Source: an uncultured bacterium
Lineage (GTDB): Bacteria; Pseudomonadota; Gammaproteobacteria; Burkholderiales; Burkholderiaceae_C
Length of the DNA: 42,697 nt
Assembly: GCA_903928495.1 (NCBI GenBank)
Contig: CAIYQZ010000009.1
Location: forward strand, 1-42,697
Direction: 5' to 3'
The stretch's first letter is position 1. Every line of letters starts with the position of its first letter. The notes beneath the pieces were generated by a model. It searched no databases. It had not been told where the DNA came from and saw only the letters and a program-made list of their open reading frames with translations. A program made the translations under genes and the position numbers. Below, piece after piece: positions 27,741 to 37,400 of this stretch.

Positions 27741-28681
27741 GCACGGCCCAAGAGGAACGACTCCAGCGCCCGCAACTGATCATCCGCGACCAGCGTCGGA
27801 GCGTGCCCCACCCCGTCAAACGCCACACAGCGGGCCCGAGGGCCACGTTCGGTCATGGCCTGTGCCGTGACGGCACTCAGCAAATCAGACGAAGCCCCAC
27901 GCAGCACCAGCGTCGGGGACGTGATGCTGTCATAAATGTGCCAGAGCACTGCTTCACCCCGAGCTGCTGCCTCCAGGGCTGCCGCACCCGTCATGGCCTT
28001 GAAAGGCTCGGCGATGCGCGGGTCGTAGTGCAACACATACGCACCGCTGTCCTCACGCAACATCGGGGCGCACAAAGCAAGCCACTCCTGCGGGGTGTGG
28101 GGTCCGAAACCGGCGGAAATACTCAACAGGTAGTCGGCAGCACTTTGCACAGAGTCAAATCGCAAGGGCAGTCCCAGGTAACTGCCGATGCGCTGCAACG
28201 CCTGCGGTTCGATCACAGGGCCCACATCGTTGAGTACCAGACGCCGCAAGGCGGCATCGGGATGCGCCGAGACACCCAAGCCAATCAGACCACCCATGCT
28301 GGTGCCCACCCAGTCGATGGTCTGCACTCCTTGCAGTCGAAGCTCGGCCAGCAACGCCAGCAAGTCACCCACGTAGGTCGGTATCTGATATTGCGCCGCA
28401 TCGGCCAGCCAGTCACTGTGGCCACGTCCTGCCACATCGGGGCACACCACGCGAACGTGCGGCTGCAGCCGTCGTGCCAGCACATCGAAGTCACGTCCCT
28501 GACGGCTCAACCCGTGGACGCAAACCACCGCATGGTGCGCGTTGCCGCTGGGGCCTGCAGGCCAGTCCCAGTAGGCCATGCGTCGCGGCTGCAGCCCCAG
28601 TGCGGCCACAGGGCCTTGGCACTGCACGTGGCACAACTGTGGTTCCACGTTGGGGGTCAGATGGGTGGTGGGTTGATTCAT
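27737..28681 (-). CDS. Alpha/beta hydrolase
   Basis: Hydrolase of the alpha/beta fold, 314 residues from the ATG at 28681 (MNQPTTHLTP). The oxyanion region is VVCVHGLSRQGRDFDVLARRL, the nucleophile Ser128 lies in VGTSMGG, the acid is probably in the RGASSDLLS loop and the histidine in GVGHAPTL. Substrate is unknown; esterase-like proteins of this form are common in the Comamonadaceae. It has no signal peptide and should be cytoplasmic. Its stop overlaps the relA start (ATGA), so relA is probably translated with it. It is divergent from the 3-hydroxybutyrate dehydrogenase gene with 137 nt between starts. Confidence 0.85.
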   Translation of the reverse strand: MNQPTTHLTPNVEPQLCHVQCQGPVAALGLQPRRMAYWDWPAGPSGNAHHAVVCVHGLSRQGRDFDVLARRLQPHVRVVCPDVAGRGHSDWLADAAQYQIPTYVGDLLALLAELRLQGVQTIDWVGTSMGGLIGLGVSAHPDAALRRLVLNDVGPVIEPQALQRIGSYLGLPLRFDSVQSAADYLLSISAGFGPHTPQEWLALCAPMLREDSGAYVLHYDPRIAEPFKAMTGAAALEAAARGEAVLWHIYDSITSPTLVLRGASSDLLSAVTAQAMTERGPRARCVAFDGVGHAPTLVADDQLRALESFLLGRA

Positions 28682-28818
28682 GGGGCAGCGCCTGAGGCAA
28701 ATCGGGTTGCGGCTTCGTGATAATGAACACAGGGCTGCGCCAAGCTCGAAGCCGCGTTTGCCTGGATCGCACATTGAATGCACATTGAAACCAAATCGTA
28801 ATGGAATCGGAGAATCAC

Positions 28819-29589
28819 ATGCTGAAGAACAAAACCGCCCTCATCACGGGTTCCACCAGCGGCATCGGACTGGGCATCGCCAAAGCCCTGGCGCGCCAGG
28901 GTGCCAACATCATGCTCAATGGGTTCGGCGACATCGAAGGCGCCAAGGCCGAAGTGGCCGCGCTGGGTGTCAAAGTGGGCTACCACGGCGCCGACATGAG
29001 CAAGCCAGCCGACATTGAAGCCATGATGGCTGCCGCTGCGGCCGAGTTCGGTCAGGTGGACATTCTGGTGAACAACGCGGGCATCCAGCACGTTGCGTCG
29101 GTGCAAGACTTCCCGGTGGAGCGTTGGGACGCCATCATCGCCATCAACCTCTCCAGCGCTTTCCATACCACCCGGTTGGCTCTGCCGGCCATGCAAGCGG
29201 CCGGCTGGGGTCGGGTCATCAACGTGGCTTCCGTGCATGGTCTGGTTGCTTCGGCGCAAAAGTCGGCCTATGTGGCGGCCAAGCATGGCATCGTGGGTCT
29301 GACCAAGGTCACCGCGCTGGAAAACGCCACCACCGGTGTGACCTGCAACGCCATTTGCCCCGGCTGGGTACTGACCCCGCTGGTGCAAAAGCAGGTTGAC
29401 GCCAAAGCCGCCGCGCTGGGCATCAGCAACGAAGAGTCCAAACGTCAGTTGCTGGCCGAAAAAGAACCGTCACTGCAATTCACCACGCCCGAAGAACTGG
29501 GCGAACTGGCGGTGTTTTTCTGCTCTCCAGCCGCCAACAACGTGCGCGGTGTGGCTTGGCAAATGGACGGCGGCTGGACCGCGCAGTAA
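28819..29589 (+). CDS. 3-hydroxybutyrate dehydrogenase (short-chain dehydrogenase)
   Basis: Short-chain dehydrogenase oxidising 3-hydroxybutyrate to acetoacetate with NAD, part of polyhydroxybutyrate turnover. 256 residues from the ATG at 28819, which has GGAG 6 nt upstream. TGSTSGIGLGIA (10-21) binds NAD, NNAG follows at 85-88, and the catalytic residues are Ser138, Tyr151 and Lys155 in VASVHGLVASAQKSAYVAAKHG. The segments PGWVLTPLVQKQ and QLLAEKEPSLQFTTPEELG are typical of bacterial BDH. ATG six codons earlier is possible but lacks a good site. The symbol bdhA/hbdH is used variably, so I leave it blank. Confidence 0.9.
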   Translation: MLKNKTALITGSTSGIGLGIAKALARQGANIMLNGFGDIEGAKAEVAALGVKVGYHGADMSKPADIEAMMAAAAAEFGQVDILVNNAGIQHVASVQDFPVERWDAIIAINLSSAFHTTRLALPAMQAAGWGRVINVASVHGLVASAQKSAYVAAKHGIVGLTKVTALENATTGVTCNAICPGWVLTPLVQKQVDAKAAALGISNEESKRQLLAEKEPSLQFTTPEELGELAVFFCSPAANNVRGVAWQMDGGWTAQ

Positions 29590-29843
29590 CGCGCCACCCG
29601 CCCGCCGCTTCACTTCAACCGCACGGTGCCGTTCAAGGACAGCTGCACCGTGCTGGTTCCGGCCAGCATGGCCACGGTCAAAGCGACATCCAGCGCTTGC
29701 CAGCATTCAGAAGTTTACTATGTTTTTTTGATCAACCTGTAAGCAGGTGTTTCAAAAAGCCCCCCAGTGTTGACTGTGTCCGCGACCATGACCAACACCC
29801 GTCTCACAATGCAGGACTGTTCACGCCCTGCCGCACAACACAC
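29590..29843. other. Gap between 3-hydroxybutyrate dehydrogenase and ompR
   Basis: No complete gene. It contains repeat copy E7 (29674-29730), a small hairpin ACCTG-TAAG-CAGGT at about 29735-29748, and on the minus strand a short open stretch (29610-29714) whose ending ALDVALTVAMLAG...VRLK reads like the tail of a protein without a start. The ompR promoter should lie in the last 80 nt; I see no clear box. Confidence 0.6.
29674..29730 (-). repeat. Dispersed repeat copy E7, between hbd and ompR
   Basis: Minus-strand anatomy: a run of A, ATAGT at 29717-29721, 12 nt, GCTGGCAAGCG at 29694-29704, 11 nt, TTTGACC at 29676-29682. AAGCG and CGCTT around an 8-nt loop can pair. It lies about 85 nt after the dehydrogenase stop. 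Confidence 0.6.
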
Positions 29844-30584
29844 ATGCAACACCCAGCCGAAACCACCGCCGCCCGTCCCGACAAAATTCTGGTGGTGGAC
29901 GACGACGCCCGCATCCGCGACCTGCTGCGCCGTTACCTGACCGGCGAAGGTTTTGTGGCCATCGTGGCCGACAGCGGTGCCGCCATGGACAAGGTGCGAC
30001 AACGCGAATCGGTGGACCTGATCGTGCTGGATTTGATGATGCCCGGCGAAGACGGCCTGTCCATCTGCCGCCGCCTGCGCGCAGCCAACGACCGCACCCC
30101 GATCCTGATGCTCACGGCCAAGGGTGACGAGATGGACCGCATTGTGGGCCTGGAGCTGGGCGCTGACGATTACCTCCCCAAGCCCTTCAACCCACGCGAA
30201 CTGCTGGCGCGCATCCACGCCGTGCTGCGACGCCGCCCACCTGAGTTGGCGCCCGGCGCCCCGTCGGACGAAGGCCAGGTGGCCTTTGGCGACTTTGTGC
30301 TCGACATGGGCCAGCGCACCCTGCGCAAACAAGGCACGGAACTGCCGCTCACGACGGGCGAGTTCGCCATGCTCAAGGCACTGGTGAAGCACCCCCGCGT
30401 GCCCCTCACACGGGAACGGCTGGCCCAGCTCGCACGCGGCCGCGAATTCGAGGCCTTTGACCGGAGCCTGGACGTTCAGGTCAGCCGGCTGCGCAAACTG
30501 ATCGAGGCCGATCCCTCGTCTCCACGGCACATCCAAACCGTGTGGGGTGTCGGATACGTGTTCGTGCCCGACAGCCAGGGCTGA
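29844..30584 (+). CDS. ompR: OmpR-family response regulator
   Basis: DNA-binding response regulator, 246 residues from the ATG at 29844. The receiver domain (about 13-125) has VVDDDARIRDLLRRYL, the phosphoacceptor Asp63 in LIVLDLMMPGEDG, Thr91 and Lys113 in DDYLPKPFNPRELLARI. The C-terminal winged helix (about 150-240) includes LTTGEFAMLKALVKHPRVPLTR and FDRSLDVQVSRLRKLIE with IQTVWGVGYVF. It pairs with the sensor kinase 6 nt downstream. The match to OmpR (including RGREFEAFDRSLDVQ) is close; which genes it controls here is unknown. Confidence 0.93.
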   Translation: MQHPAETTAARPDKILVVDDDARIRDLLRRYLTGEGFVAIVADSGAAMDKVRQRESVDLIVLDLMMPGEDGLSICRRLRAANDRTPILMLTAKGDEMDRIVGLELGADDYLPKPFNPRELLARIHAVLRRRPPELAPGAPSDEGQVAFGDFVLDMGQRTLRKQGTELPLTTGEFAMLKALVKHPRVPLTRERLAQLARGREFEAFDRSLDVQVSRLRKLIEADPSSPRHIQTVWGVGYVFVPDSQG

Positions 30585-30590
30585 GTTCGC

Positions 30591-31970
30591 ATGACGATGT
30601 TGCGCACGCCCGCATGGCTGGGTCGGCTCAGCCTGTTCTGGCGCACCTTCTGGTACCTGGCGCTGCTGCTGGCCGTCAGTGTGGTGGCATGGTTCCAGAC
30701 GTTTGTGGCATTGGAATTCCAGCCACAGGCGTTGCAGAGTGCGCGCCAGGTGGCCTCCATGGTCAACCTCACCCGCGCGGCCCTGGAACACTCTGACCCG
30801 ATTGCCCGCGTGTCACTGGTCAAAACACTGGTCGATGAAGAACGCCTGCGCATTGCCCCCCGCGAGCCCGGGGACACCCACCTGCCTTACGCCACAGACC
30901 GGTTCACCCGCCAGATCGCCATCGAACTGACCAGCCGCCTGGGTGCAGACACCATCGTGGCGCGTTCCGTGAATGGCTTCGAGGGCCTTTGGGTGGGTTT
31001 CACCATGGAGCGCGAGAGCTATTGGTTGCTGTTGGACCCCCAGCGCGTCACCGCCATCCACGGACGCACCTGGCTGATCTGGCTCAGCATGGCTGTGGTG
31101 CTCTCACTGCTGGGCGCCGTGGTCATGGCCCGGCTCATCAATAGGCCCTTGCAACACCTGTCGGTGGCCACCGCCCGGTTGCGCCAGGGCACGTACACCC
31201 CCAGCCTGCTGTACGAACACGCGCCCACCCCTGAAATACGCGAAGTGAACCAGGGCTTCAACCGCATGGCCCGCGAGCTGGCCCAGGTAGAGCAAGACCG
31301 CGCCCTGATGCTCGCCGGTATCTCGCATGACCTGCGCACCCCCCTCGCCCGCCTGCGTCTGGAAGCTGAAATGAGCGTGCCCGACGCTCAAGCCCGTGCT
31401 GACATGGTGTCTGACATGGCGCAGATCGATGGCATCGTGGCCAAGTTTCTGGACTACGCCCGCCCCGGCCAAGGCACGCGCGAAGCCACCGATGTGAGCG
31501 CGCTGCTGTCAAGTGCCGCCCAGGCGCTGGCGCAGGACGAGGGCCTGCGCATCACGCTGCAAGTGCCACCCGGCTTGGTGGCCCTGGTCGATCCGGTGGA
31601 CCTACTGCGCGTGGTCAACAACTTGCTGGAGAACGCCCGCCGATACGGTCAAACCCCAGGACAGCCCCACGCCGATGTGGCGCTGACCGCCGAACGTGTG
31701 GGCCACGGCGCACAAGCCCGCGTGCACGTCACCGTTGCCGACCAAGGCCCCGGCGTGACCACCGACACCCTGGCGCGAATGACGCAACCGTTTTTCCGCG
31801 GCGACGAGGCACGCAGCCAAGCCAGCGGAGCAGGCTTGGGGCTGGCGGTGGTGGACAAAATGTTGCAACGCATGGGCGGCACGCTGGCGTTGCACAGCCC
31901 GGTGCCACACAGGCCGACACAGCACGGCCCGGGCCTTCAGGCCACCCTCAGCCTCCAGGTTAAAAAATGA
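30591..31970 (+). CDS. envZ: EnvZ-like sensor histidine kinase
   Basis: Inner-membrane sensor kinase, 459 residues. Transmembrane helix 1 is about residues 20-40, a periplasmic segment runs to about 158, and helix 2 covers 160-182. HAMP follows (RLINRPLQHLSVATARLRQG), then the dimerisation box with the phosphorylated His246 in AGISHDLRTPLARLRLE. The ATPase domain has NNLLENARRYG (N box), VADQGPGV (G1), FFRGDEAR (F) and GAGLGLAVVDKML (G2). Gene order ompR-envZ and the HDLRTPLARLRLEAE sequence support EnvZ. The stop is immediately followed by repeat copy E4, which fills the gap to the convergent ispF. Confidence 0.93.
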   Translation: MTMLRTPAWLGRLSLFWRTFWYLALLLAVSVVAWFQTFVALEFQPQALQSARQVASMVNLTRAALEHSDPIARVSLVKTLVDEERLRIAPREPGDTHLPYATDRFTRQIAIELTSRLGADTIVARSVNGFEGLWVGFTMERESYWLLLDPQRVTAIHGRTWLIWLSMAVVLSLLGAVVMARLINRPLQHLSVATARLRQGTYTPSLLYEHAPTPEIREVNQGFNRMARELAQVEQDRALMLAGISHDLRTPLARLRLEAEMSVPDAQARADMVSDMAQIDGIVAKFLDYARPGQGTREATDVSALLSSAAQALAQDEGLRITLQVPPGLVALVDPVDLLRVVNNLLENARRYGQTPGQPHADVALTAERVGHGAQARVHVTVADQGPGVTTDTLARMTQPFFRGDEARSQASGAGLGLAVVDKMLQRMGGTLALHSPVPHRPTQHGPGLQATLSLQVKK

Positions 31971-32025
31971 GCATCAAAAAGCCACCTAACGCTTTTCTGT
32001 ATTGACTTTACAGCTGTGTTTTTGA
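31970..32025 (-). repeat. Dispersed repeat copy E4, between convergent envZ and ispF
   Basis: Minus-strand anatomy: ACAGC at 32013-32017, 12 nt, ACAGAAAAGCG at 31990-32000, 11 nt, TTTGATGCT at 31970-31978. AAAAGC and GCTTTT enclose an 8-nt loop, followed by a T, so it may serve as a terminator for both genes. It touches the envZ stop codon and ends about 8 nt from the ispF stop. Confidence 0.65.
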
Positions 32026-32032
32026 AAGAACT

Positions 32033-32548
32033 TTAGCCAGCCAGCAGCACCACCGCTTGCGCTTCCATGCTCAGGCCTTGGCCCACAGGGCCGAGCTTTT
32101 CAGCGGTTTTGGCCTTCACGTTCACCTGCCCCAGAGCAACTCCCAGGCACTGCGCCACGTTGGCACACATGGCCGGAATGTGGGCGGCCAGTTTGGGGGC
32201 CTGGGCCACCACGGTGCTGTCCAGGTTCACCAGTTCAAACCCTGCGGCGCGCACGCGCGCCATGGCCTCGGCCAGCAGCACGCGCGAATCAGCCCCTTTG
32301 AAGCGGGCATCGGTGTCAGGGAAGTGCCGGCCAATATCGCCAAGCCCGGCAGCGCCCAGCAGTGCGTCGGTGATGGCGTGCAGCAGCACGTCGGCGTCCG
32401 AGTGGCCCAGCAAACCATGGGTGTGTGGCACCACCACCCCGCCCAGCACCAGGGCGCGGCCCGGCACCAGGGCATGGCAGTCCCAGCCCTGGCCCACGCG
32501 AAGGCGGGGCATGTGGGCGGGTGGTGTCGTGGCGAGGGTTGCGGTCAT
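32033..32548 (-). CDS. ispF: 2-C-methyl-D-erythritol 2,4-cyclodiphosphate synthase
   Basis: Fifth step of the MEP pathway, forming the cyclic diphosphate with release of CMP. 171 residues from the ATG at 32548. The metal site is Asp23 and His25 in [11 protein letters not shown] plus His57 in [19 protein letters not shown]; the rest includes [23 protein letters not shown] and [15 protein letters not shown] later ATG ([11 protein letters not shown]) would give a length nearer to E. coli. The ATG overlaps the ispD stop (ATGA). ispD and ispF are separate genes here, not fused. Confidence 0.95.
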   Translation of the reverse strand: MTATLATTPPAHMPRLRVGQGWDCHALVPGRALVLGGVVVPHTHGLLGHSDADVLLHAITDALLGAAGLGDIGRHFPDTDARFKGADSRVLLAEAMARVRAAGFELVNLDSTVVAQAPKLAAHIPAMCANVAQCLGVALGQVNVKAKTAEKLGPVGQGLSMEAQAVVLLAG

Positions 32549-33300
32549 GCCTGTCGGCCTTTCAGAATGGCTTCGGCCAGCGCAAAGTCTGGCGGGTAAG
32601 TGAGCTTGAAGTTTTCGGCACTGCTGGGCACCAGTTTGGGGGCCAGGCCCAGGGCTTCCATGGCACTGGCCTCGTCGGTGATGCCCGCAAACCCGCTGGC
32701 CTCGGCCAATGCCAAGGCGCGATGCAGGTCGCCCAAGCGGAACATTTGCGGGGTTTGCGCCAGCCACTTGTCGGCACGCGGCACGGTGGCGGCCACGCGG
32801 CCCTCGGGGGTGGCAACTTTCAGCGTGTCGGGCAGCGGCAAAGCCAGCAGGCCACCCACGGCGTCGGTCAGGCAAGCATCGATCAGTGCGTTCACTTGCG
32901 CGGGCGTGACCAGGCATCGCGCCGCGTCGTGCACCAGCACCCAATCGTTCAGCAGCGCACCATGCGCCAGCAAATGGGCCAGGCCGTTGAACACGGTGTG
33001 CGCACGGGTTGGCCCGGCGCACCGCGCCACGCGCAGCGTGGGGCCGCCCTGAGTGCAGCCGAGTTCTTGCCATGCCGCTTGTGCCGTGGGCGGACCGCTG
33101 TCGTCGTCTGCAGCCACCACCACCAGCACAGTGGCCAACCGGTCCACACCAGCCAGTGCGAACACGGTATGACCCAACACGGTTTGGCCTGCCACCGGCC
33201 GGTATTGCTTTGGAGCACCTGCCCCCGCACGCGAGCCGTTGCCACCACACGGCACGAGGGCATGCAAACGGACGGGCTCACTGGCGGTTGGAATGGGCAT
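32545..33300 (-). CDS. ispD: 2-C-methyl-D-erythritol 4-phosphate cytidylyltransferase
   Basis: Third step of the MEP pathway, joining CTP and MEP. 251 residues. The CTP-binding loop reads [20 protein letters not shown] with the conserved Arg and Lys; [11 protein letters not shown] contains the substrate aspartate; [14 protein letters not shown] and [11 protein letters not shown] complete the set. The VPCGGNGSR form replaces the more usual VPAAGxGxR. ATG at 33300 is clear. It is divergent from the cyanophycinase-like gene and coupled to ispF. Confidence 0.94.
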   Translation of the reverse strand: MPIPTASEPVRLHALVPCGGNGSRAGAGAPKQYRPVAGQTVLGHTVFALAGVDRLATVLVVVAADDDSGPPTAQAAWQELGCTQGGPTLRVARCAGPTRAHTVFNGLAHLLAHGALLNDWVLVHDAARCLVTPAQVNALIDACLTDAVGGLLALPLPDTLKVATPEGRVAATVPRADKWLAQTPQMFRLGDLHRALALAEASGFAGITDEASAMEALGLAPKLVPSSAENFKLTYPPDFALAEAILKGRQA

Positions 33301-33391
33301 TACAAGCGGTCACAAGTCATTGCAGAGGGGGCAAAACGGCCTCAAACAGCGTGGTATTGTGCAACGCGCCCCAGCGCTCACAGCCGTACCC

Positions 33392-34384
33392 ATGCCCCTC
33401 CAAGTCACGCCCAACCGCCGCCACTGGCTCCAACAACTGGGAGCACACGCCCTTGCCCTCGGGGCCTTGCCCTGGCTGGGTCATGTGCAGGCCCAAACGG
33501 CCGAACTGGAGCGGCGAACAGGGCATCTGGTGATCGTCGGCGGAGCCGAAGATCGCCTGCAAGACCGCGCCGTGCTGCGCCGCTTCCTTGAACTCAGCGG
33601 CGGCCCGCTGGCACGCATTGTGTTGTGCACCGGCGCCAGCAGTGACCCCGACGGTTCGTGGAAAGGCTACGAACCTGTGTTTGCCGACTTGGGTGCGCAA
33701 CGCGTGATCCACCTGCCCCTGGCCAATGCCGACGATGCCAACCGCCCTGAGGTGGTGCAGGAGGTACTGGCAGCCGATGGTTTTTTCATGAGCGGTGGTG
33801 ATCAGAGCCGGTTGATGGAGCGGCTTTGGGAAACCGCTGCTGCACGCGCCATACACCTGGCGTTCCACCTGAACGGCTGCACCGTGGGCGGCACCAGCGC
33901 AGGTGCAGCGGTGATGTCACGCGCCATGCTGGCCATGGGTGATGCCACCCGCCGGCCCGAAAAGGATGTGGTCAGCATGGACATCGGTCTGGGCCTGCTG
34001 CCCCGCGCCATCGTGGATCAGCACTTCAACGAGCGCGGGCGGCTCGGCCGCCTGTTGTCGGCCCTGGCGCAGCGCCCCGACCTGCTGGGCGTTGGCATTG
34101 ACGAAGACACCGCTTTGGTGGTGGGCCGCAACCGCTTTGTGGAAGTGGTGGGCGCAGGCAATGTCACCTTGGTGGATGGACGCCGCATGGCCACCAATTT
34201 CAAAGAGCTGGGGCCTGACGAGCGGGTGGAGATGCTGGGTGTGCAACTGCACCTGCTCACCTCCGGCCACCGCTACCCTGCCCTGCCGCCAGGCACCGCT
34301 GCACCAGCGGGAACACGGCGGCTGCCCAACGCGCTGCACGAAGCCTTGCGGTTGTTGGCTGAACCCGGCCCTATCCGGGGCTGA
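33392..34384 (+). CDS. Cyanophycinase-like serine peptidase (family S51), predicted exported
   Basis: Family S51 peptidase related to cyanophycinase, which releases Asp-Arg dipeptides from the storage polymer cyanophycin. 330 residues from the ATG at 33392. The catalytic Ser169 lies in the signature GCTVGGTSAGAAVMS; GHLVIVGGAEDR opens the core, and FFMSGGDQSRL, VVSMDIGLGLLP and DQHFNERGRLGRL match cyanophycinases. The N-terminus NRRHWLQQLGAHALALGALPW, ending AQA, looks like a twin-arginine signal, so the enzyme is probably exported and may attack external polymer, as known for CphE types. No cyanophycin synthetase gene is in the window. Substrate is inferred from the family. Confidence 0.85.
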   Translation: MPLQVTPNRRHWLQQLGAHALALGALPWLGHVQAQTAELERRTGHLVIVGGAEDRLQDRAVLRRFLELSGGPLARIVLCTGASSDPDGSWKGYEPVFADLGAQRVIHLPLANADDANRPEVVQEVLAADGFFMSGGDQSRLMERLWETAAARAIHLAFHLNGCTVGGTSAGAAVMSRAMLAMGDATRRPEKDVVSMDIGLGLLPRAIVDQHFNERGRLGRLLSALAQRPDLLGVGIDEDTALVVGRNRFVEVVGAGNVTLVDGRRMATNFKELGPDERVEMLGVQLHLLTSGHRYPALPPGTAAPAGTRRLPNALHEALRLLAEPGPIRG

Positions 34385-34447
34385 CACATGCCTCCCGGCG
34401 GGGTGCCACGCACCGGTCGCACACTGGGGTGCAGCCTAAAATCCAGC

Positions 34448-37400
34448 ATGGACCTGCCCAAGCTGCCCCCTGGTAAACGCCACACCCTCCCCCGCCCCCC
34501 TGGATCTGCCGACGCGCTGCTGCTGGCCCAATTGGGCACCCGCGAGAAAGCCGCCGGCAAACCCATGGCCATCGTCACTGCCGACGCGGTGGACGCCCAG
34601 CGCCTGTTGGACGAAATGGCGTTTTTTGCGCCCACGCTGCGCGTTGCCCTGTTCCCTGACTGGGAAACCCTGCCCTACGACACCTTCAGCCCCCACCAGG
34701 ACCTGATTTCCGAGCGGCTGGCCACGTTGTGGCGCATACAGCAGCACGACAAGGACACGGGGGCAGACGTGGTCATCGTGCCCGCCACCACCGCGCTGTA
34801 CCGCCTGGCGCCGCCAGCGTTCCTGGCGGGCTACACCTTCCATTTCAAGGTCAAGCAAAAGCTGGACGAGGCCAAGCTGAAAAGCCAACTCACGCTGGCG
34901 GGCTACAACCACGTCACGCAGGTGGTGAGCCCCGGTGAATACGCCGTGCGCGGCGGGCTGATTGATCTGTTCCCCATGGGCAGCCCCGTGCCCTACCGGG
35001 TGGACCTGTTTGACGACGAAATTGACAGCATCCGCACTTTTGACCCCGACAGCCAGCGCAGCCTGTACCCCGTGCCGGAAGTGCGGCTGCTGCCCGGGCG
35101 CGAGTTCCCCATGGACGACGCGGCGCGCTCCAAATTCCGCAACCGCTGGCGCGAACTGCTGGACGGCGACCCCACCAAGAGCCGCATCTACAAAGACATG
35201 GGCAACGGCGTGGCCACGGCGGGCATTGAGTACTACCTGCCCCTGTTTTTTGACGACACGGCCACAGTGTTCGACTACATCGGCGCCAACGCCACGGTGG
35301 TGCTGCACGGCGAACTGGAGCCCGCGTTCCAACGCTTCTGGCAAGACACCAAAGACCGCTACCGCCTGCTGCACGGCGACACAGAGCGCCCGGTGCTGCC
35401 GCCTGAATCGTTGTTTTTGGGCACCGAGCAGTTTTACGCCCGTGCCAAGGAACATGCCCAGCTGGTGGTGCGCCCTGCCAGCACCTCAGTTGGTCCTGAA
35501 ACAGAAGCTGACAACCCAATACAGACAAGCGCCTGGGCCGAATTTGATTCATTGCCCACGCTGACCGTGGTGCGTGACGCGCCCGAGCCGCTGCAACACC
35601 TGCAAGCCCACATCAAAGCCAGCCCGCACCGCGTGCTGGTGCTGGCCGAAAGCGATGGCCGGCGCGAGAGCCTGCTGGACTTTTTGCGCACCGGCGGCGT
35701 GGCGCCTCCGGCGTTTGACAGCCTGGCGGAATTCCAGGCCAGCGACGAACAGGTGGGCATTGCCACCGCCGCACTCAACACAGGCTTTGCGTGGAACGAA
35801 GGCGGCATTGACCTGGTGACAGAAACCGAGCTGTTTGCCACCGGCCCCACCACACGCCGCCGCAAAAAGCAGGAACAGGTGAGCGACGTGGAAGCGCTCA
35901 TCAAAGACCTGAGCGAACTGAACGTCGGCGACCCAGTGGTGCACAGCGCCCACGGCATTGGCCGGTACAAGGGCCTGATCAACATGGATCTGGGGGTGCA
36001 AAACCCCAACGGCACCAGTGAGCCCCAGGAGTTTTTGCACCTGGAATACGCCGACAACGCCACGCTGTATGTGCCGGTGAGCCAGCTGCAGCTCATCACC
36101 CGCTACACCGGGGTGAGCGCCGACGAAGCGCCCCTGCACAAGCTGGGCAGCGGCCAGTGGGAAAAGGCCAAACGCAAAGCCGCCGAGCAGGTGCGCGACA
36201 GCGCGGCCGAGCTGCTGAACATCTATGCCCGCCGCGCAGCCCGCGTGGGCCACCCGTTCCGTTACAGCCCGGCCGATTACGAAACCTTTGCCAACGACTT
36301 CGGCTTTGAAGAAACTGCCGACCAGAAGGCCGCCATTCATGCCGTCATTCAGGACATGATTTCGCCCCGCCCCATGGACCGCCTGGTGTGTGGCGACGTG
36401 GGTTTTGGCAAAACCGAGGTGGCCCTGCGCGCCGCCTTCGTGGCCGTGACCGGCGGCAAACAGGTGGCATTCCTGGCCCCCACCACCCTGCTGGCAGAGC
36501 AGCACTTTCAAACCCTGGTGGACCGCTTTGCCAAGTGGCCGGTGAAGATTGCCGAGATGAGCCGCTTTCGCTCGGCCAAGGAAATCACCGCCGCCATGAA
36601 AGGCGTGCACGACGGCACCGTGGACATCGTGGTGGGCACCCACAAGCTGCTGAGCGAAAAAACCCAGTTCAAAGACCTGGGGCTGCTCATCATTGACGAA
36701 GAACACCGCTTTGGCGTGCGCCACAAAGAGCAAATGAAGCAGCTGCGCGCCGAGGTGGATGTGCTCACCCTCACCGCCACCCCCATTCCCCGCACCATGG
36801 GCATGGCACTGGAAGGCCTGCGCGACCTGAGCGTGATTGCCACCGCACCCCAGCGCCGCCTGGCCATCAAGACCTTTGTTCGCAGCGAAAGCCAGGGCGT
36901 GATCCGCGAGGCCGTGCTGCGCGAGCTGAAGCGTGGCGGGCAGGTCTACTTTCTGCACAACGAGGTGGAAACCATCGAAAACCGCCGCCAGAAGCTGGAA
37001 GAGTTTTTGCCCGAAGCCCGCATCGCCATTGCCCACGGCCAGATGCCCGAACGCGAGCTGGAAAAGGTGATGCGCGACTTTGTGGCCCAGCGCTTCAACG
37101 TGCTGCTGTGCTCCACCATCATTGAAACCGGCATCGACGTGCCCACGGCCAACACCATCATCATGGCGCGGGCAGACAAGTTTGGCCTGGCCCAGCTGCA
37201 CCAGTTGCGCGGGCGCGTGGGTCGCAGTCACCACCAAGCCTATGCCTACCTGATGGTGCCCGACATCGAGGGCCTGACCAAAGCCGCCAGCCAGCGGCTG
37301 GACGCCATTCAGGCGATGGAAGAACTGGGCAGCGGCTTCTATCTGGCCATGCACGACTTGGAAATTCGCGGCGCGGGCGAGGTGCTGGGTGAAAACCAGA

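Noticed and set aside
32549-33250. N-terminal extension of ispF by more than 200 residues overlapping ispD
   Set aside because: The extra part is ispD read in another frame; ispF begins at the ATG coupled to the ispD stop.
35549-37354. A 601-codon open frame antisense to mfd
   Set aside because: It mirrors the third-position GC bias of mfd, shows His/Gln/Val-rich low-information sequence, and has no family features; mfd itself is unambiguous.
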